In this document: positions 63,158 through 64,000 of the stretch, piece by piece
Layout of the letters: each line of letters begins with the position of its first letter
Numbering within the stretch: the first letter of the stretch is position 1
Assembly (NCBI RefSeq): GCF_004358425.1
Contig: NZ_CP037948.1
Coordinates: 1,922,001 to 1,986,000, forward strand
Source of the DNA: Qipengyuania sediminis
Lineage (GTDB): Bacteria; Pseudomonadota; Alphaproteobacteria; Sphingomonadales; Sphingomonadaceae
DNA length: 64,000 nt
Direction of reading: 5' to 3'
Notes under the pieces: generated by a model
The model's database searches: none
Seen by the model: only the letters and a program-made list of their open reading frames with translations
What the model was told of the DNA's origin: nothing
Position numbers and translations under genes: made by a program

Positions 63158-64000
63158 ATGACCGCAAGAACGCAGGCATCCGCCATCCTCAGCGCCTGGG
63201 CTCTCGCCCTTGCTGCTCCGCTAGCCGCGCAAGGGGCCCCGGCGATGCGCGCCGAGGACCTCATCACCATGCCGCGCCTCGGCACCCCGAGCACCAATGC
63301 CGAAGGCACTCTAGTCCTGGTGCCGATTACCGAGACCGATCCCAAGGTCTACCAGCGCAGCACCGGCTATTGGCTGCGGCAGCTTGACGGGCCCGGTTCG
63401 GGGATGGTCCGCGTCACTGGTCTCGACGGCGCCAGCGACGCGCGGTTCGGGTCCGACGGGTGGGTCTATTTTCTCGCCGATGGCGCCAGGCGCGAGGGCG
63501 CGGAGGCCACCAGTCAGATCTGGCGCGCCCGGCTCGGACCGGATGGCGCGGCGCGCGGCAGGGCTCAGGTCAGCGACTTCGCAGTTTCGGTCGCGGGCTT
63601 CGCGCTTTCGCCGAAGGCCGACCGGATCGCGGTCTGGGCGGATATCGCGCGCGACTGCCCGACCTTCGGCTGCCCCGGGCGTGACGGCAAGGCCCACCTC
63701 CCCGGGCCCGGCACGGGGCGGCACTACCGTTCCGAAGACGGCTTCATCCGCCATTGGGACAGTTGGGCGACACCGGGCACGGTTTCGCGTGTTTTCGCTT
63801 TCGCGCTCGCCGATGGCCGGGTGCGCGGCGCGGGCGTGGCGGCGGATGGCCCGGTGGGCACGCTCACCGGTGATACGCCCACCAAGCCTTTCGGCGGGAA
63901 CGAGGATGTCGTCTGGAGTGCGGACGGCAAGCGCCTGTTCTTTGTCGCGCGCCAGGCGGACCGGAACGAACCCAAAAGCACCAATCTCGATATCTGGCAA
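63158..64000 (+). CDS. S9-family peptidase, N-terminal part (runs off the window)
   Basis: The 281 residues present include a signal peptide (ASAILSAWALALAAPLAAQG) and the beta-propeller domain typical of prolyl oligopeptidase and DPP-type S9 proteins: MRAEDLITMPRLGTPSTNAEG, YWLRQLDG, VAGFALSPKADRIAVWAD, FIRHWDSWATPG, TPTKPFGGNEDVVWSADGKRLFFVAR. The catalytic hydrolase domain lies beyond the right edge. It is probably periplasmic and degrades peptides. Confidence 0.9.
   Translation, partial: MTARTQASAILSAWALALAAPLAAQGAPAMRAEDLITMPRLGTPSTNAEGTLVLVPITETDPKVYQRSTGYWLRQLDGPGSGMVRVTGLDGASDARFGSDGWVYFLADGARREGAEATSQIWRARLGPDGAARGRAQVSDFAVSVAGFALSPKADRIAVWADIARDCPTFGCPGRDGKAHLPGPGTGRHYRSEDGFIRHWDSWATPGTVSRVFAFALADGRVRGAGVAADGPVGTLTGDTPTKPFGGNEDVVWSADGKRLFFVARQADRNEPKSTNLDIWQ

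Overview
The window reads as chromosome of a high-GC alphaproteobacterium of the order Sphingomonadales, most likely family Erythrobacteraceae. The basis is the gene content: a PopZ/DUF2497 protein, MmcB, a DUF2093 protein, a ThiS-ThiG fusion, TolC next to a degenerate isoaspartate methyltransferase, and a one-operon SUF pathway. Palindromic REP-type repeats also fit. No search could be run, so the family assignment is an inference. Genes are packed tightly, and many neighbours overlap by exactly four bases (ATGA, GTGA or TTGA).

Bases 1 to about 3340 are different. They are visibly more AT-rich at the left and form the right-hand part of an integrated element whose left end lies outside the window. 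This part holds a partial ORF, an alpha/beta hydrolase, a truncated BLUF photoreceptor gene, a complete tRNA-Leu(UAA) gene interrupted by a 229-nt group I intron in its anticodon loop, and a tyrosine recombinase gene broken by a one-base frameshift. At the junction with host DNA lies the 5' half of a second, different tRNA-Leu(UAA) gene. It is cut just after the anticodon and has no T arm or 3' acceptor strand. The simplest reading is that the element integrated into the host tRNA-Leu(UAA) gene at the anticodon loop and brought a replacement. The replacement's intron sits at the same position as the crossover. This tRNA, intron and integrase arrangement is the most interesting thing in the window.

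From 3.4 to 18 kb: an IHF/HU-type protein; a YtrA-type GntR regulator with a candidate operator; an operon of a POT peptide transporter, two amidohydrolases (the second without the metal-binding HxH motif) and an FKBP isomerase; an NnrU-family protein; Dxs; a Fur/Zur regulator; MsrA; and an rpe, heparinase II/III, purH operon. A tRNA-Arg(CCG) follows.

From 18 to 36.7 kb: MmcB, a sterol-desaturase-family enzyme, a DUF2141 protein, a PAS_5 protein, two periplasmic M48-type proteases flanking a DsbA-like protein, an HD protein, a LytS/LytTR two-component system, NadC, TadA, ribosomal L28, an M23 peptidase, XseA and PurD (divergent, with overlapping start codons), a Tat-exported DsbA-like protein, an adenosine-kinase-like enzyme, an EI24 protein and a lipoprotein.

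From 36.7 to 43.1 kb is a minus-strand suf operon (sufR-sufB-secreted protein-DUF559-sufC-sufD-sufS-sufT-sufA), with a palindromic operator upstream of sufR. From 43.3 to 64 kb: PyrD, gamma-glutamyltransferase, an acyl-CoA synthetase, a cation/proton antiporter, ThiSG, a MerC-domain protein, heme A synthase, CutA, ribosomal L13 and S9, a Crp/Fnr pseudogene, a metallophosphoesterase, a lipid-kinase-like protein, a second LytS/LytTR pair, class I fumarase, a methyltransferase-like protein, TolC, PopZ, and the start of an S9 peptidase that runs off the window.
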